Shown: positions 6,365-7,430 of the stretch, in pieces
Position numbering within the stretch: the stretch's first letter is position 1
How the letters are laid out: each line of letters starts with the position of its first letter
Assembly: GCA_035502675.1 (NCBI GenBank)
Contig: DATJUC010000239.1
Location: 1 to 7,430 of the forward strand
DNA from: DATJUC01 sp035502675
Lineage (GTDB): Bacteria; Vulcanimicrobiota; Vulcanimicrobiia; Vulcanimicrobiales; Vulcanimicrobiaceae
Direction of reading: 5' to 3'
DNA: 7,430 nucleotides
Position numbers and translations under genes: made by a program
The notes under the pieces: generated by a model
Told to the model about the DNA's origin: nothing
Databases searched by the model: none
Seen by the model: the letters and a program-made list of their open reading frames with translations, nothing else

Positions 6365-7411
6365 TCACCAACTGCTTTCGGCCGCGTCGATGCTGACCGC
6401 GGCATCCCAAGCGAACGTCGGCAGCCAGTGGGTTTCCACGTAGGTTCCGCGCGCGCTTCGGTCGACGCTTGCACGATAGAGCCGGTTGGCGTGCTCGAGC
6501 AGCGCCGGGGCGCGGAGCGCCTGCGCGATCCGAGCCAGCGATGCCGCGCGCGATAGATTGAGCCCGTGCAAGTGGACGACGTGGCCGTCTTCGACGTCGG
6601 GCACCGGCGCGACCGAGAGGATCGTGGACTCGGGCGAAAGCGCCGGTAAGAACTGATTCCACCACGCCGCGAATTCGTTGGGGTCGAGCACGCGCCGCAT
6701 GAGGTCGGCTTCGGTGAGCCCCGGTGAGAGAAAATCGTGACCGCCGCGCTCGAACTCTCCGGGCCAACGGCGATCGTTGCCGAACCAGGTTCGCGCGCGA
6801 TCGCGAATCGTCGACGCGAGCTCGACGAACCCAAGTTCGGACGCGGCATCCAACGTCAAGCCCAGTGCGAAGGCAGTGTTCGAGTGCACGCCGTGGCGAA
6901 CCGGGAACGGCAGCACGTTCAGCCAGCGGACCGCTTCGGCCGCGATGTATTCCGCCAGGTCGTAGAGCTGCGGCGCGCACTCGCGGATCGCGGCATACGA
7001 CGCCCGGCGAGCGGCCGCCGCCAGCATCATCGCCCAAGCCCACCCGTAAGGGCGTTCGTACGATCGGTGTTCCAGCAGGTACGCGCGCTCGGTGGCGATG
7101 CGCTCGGCGGCGAGATGCTCGTAAACGACCAACTCGAGCCGTTCGAGCTCGACCGGTCTGCGATTCGGCCGCGCGTCGTAGTAGTCGATCAGCTGCACGG
7201 CGGTCCAGTGGGAGTGCACGCTCGAGTGCCAATCGAACGAGTTTCCAAAGGCGGGGTGGGCGAGGAACGGATCGTGCGGAGGCTCCGGACGCTGGGTGAG
7301 ATGGGCGTCGTGATAGGGATAGCGGGTCGTCAGATTAGCCAGCACGACCGGAACGATGCGCGGCGCGAGGTCCTGATGCAAGCGGCTCGTCGCCGTCGTG
7401 CGCTCGTTCAT
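6365..7411 (-). CDS. DUF2891 family protein
   Basis: This encodes 348 residues, close to the family's usual length. The signature FGNSFDWHSSVHSHW (55-69) is nearly exact for DUF2891 and packs three histidines (H62, H66, H68). Other blocks are ERPYGWAWAMML (119-130), PVRHGVHSNTAFALGL (170-185), GGHDFLSPGLTEADLM (223-238), VVHLHGLNLSRA (278-289) and ETHWLPTFA (326-334). The protein is mostly helical, with regular helix pairs and aromatic/His clusters at the turns. That would fit an alpha/alpha-barrel enzyme or sugar-binding protein, but the function is unknown and this is an inference. There is no signal peptide. The ATG at 7409-7411 has no good ribosome binding site, and the frame remains open to the window edge, so a start further upstream cannot be excluded. 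A TGA overlapping this ATG suggests coupling to a gene beyond the edge. Confidence 0.9.
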   Translation of the reverse strand: MNERTTATSRLHQDLAPRIVPVVLANLTTRYPYHDAHLTQRPEPPHDPFLAHPAFGNSFDWHSSVHSHWTAVQLIDYYDARPNRRPVELERLELVVYEHLAAERIATERAYLLEHRSYERPYGWAWAMMLAAAARRASYAAIRECAPQLYDLAEYIAAEAVRWLNVLPFPVRHGVHSNTAFALGLTLDAASELGFVELASTIRDRARTWFGNDRRWPGEFERGGHDFLSPGLTEADLMRRVLDPNEFAAWWNQFLPALSPESTILSVAPVPDVEDGHVVHLHGLNLSRAASLARIAQALRAPALLEHANRLYRASVDRSARGTYVETHWLPTFAWDAAVSIDAAESSW

Positions 7412-7430
7412 ACGAACGGAAACACCAGCA

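Noticed and set aside
6261..7232. 323-residue minus-strand open frame overlapping DUF2891 in another frame
   Set aside because: It is an Arg/Ala-rich shadow. Its last residues (ARVAPDGKIDRFSLKSG) faintly recall a beta-propeller (Vgb-like) repeat, but the match is short, lies past the DUF2891 stop and has no supporting upstream sequence in frame.

Overview
The window is GC-rich (visually about two thirds G+C), with compact gene packing, GTG and ATG starts, and overlapping genes on both strands. A lipoprotein-type hydrolase and a Sec-exported DUF1254/DUF1214 protein indicate an organism that exports proteins across its membrane. The mix of families (ArnT-like glycosyltransferase, DUF1203, SdpI-type, VC0807-type, DUF1254, DUF2891) occurs in environmental high-GC bacteria. 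A soil lineage such as Candidatus Eremiobacterota, or a proteobacterium, would fit, but this is an inference from style and not a placement. No rRNA, tRNA, CRISPR array, insertion sequence or phage gene is visible.

Left part (1-1556). The 3' end of an ArnT/GT39-like membrane glycosyltransferase comes first, then a DUF1203 gene on the same strand. A small SdpI-type membrane protein gene on the minus strand converges on it, and the two stop codons share one TTAA. Between the sdpI-like gene and the next gene lies a short stretch (1452-1520) that resembles the 3' part of the DUF1203 gene and may be the remnant of a duplicated copy.

Middle (1556-4798). A stand-alone lipoprotein alpha/beta hydrolase with a large cysteine-rich insert comes first. 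A tightly coupled three-gene operon follows: an uncharacterised 189-residue protein, a GNAT acetyltransferase (4-base overlap) and a VC0807-type six-helix membrane protein (8-base overlap). The first of the three has an excellent ribosome binding site.

Right part (4800-7430). Two minus-strand genes: a secreted DUF1254/DUF1214 protein, whose stop is one base from that of the VC0807-type gene, and a complete DUF2891 protein. A gene outside the window may overlap the start of the DUF2891 gene by ATGA.

The genes look mostly like independent housekeeping or accessory loci, not one pathway. The only clear co-expressed unit is the 3038-4798 operon. I do not see a convincing new defence, mobile or biosynthetic system. 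The points most worth a second look are the DUF1203-like remnant, the uncharacterised first gene of the operon, the Cys-rich hydrolase, and the two convergent junctions with no room for a terminator.
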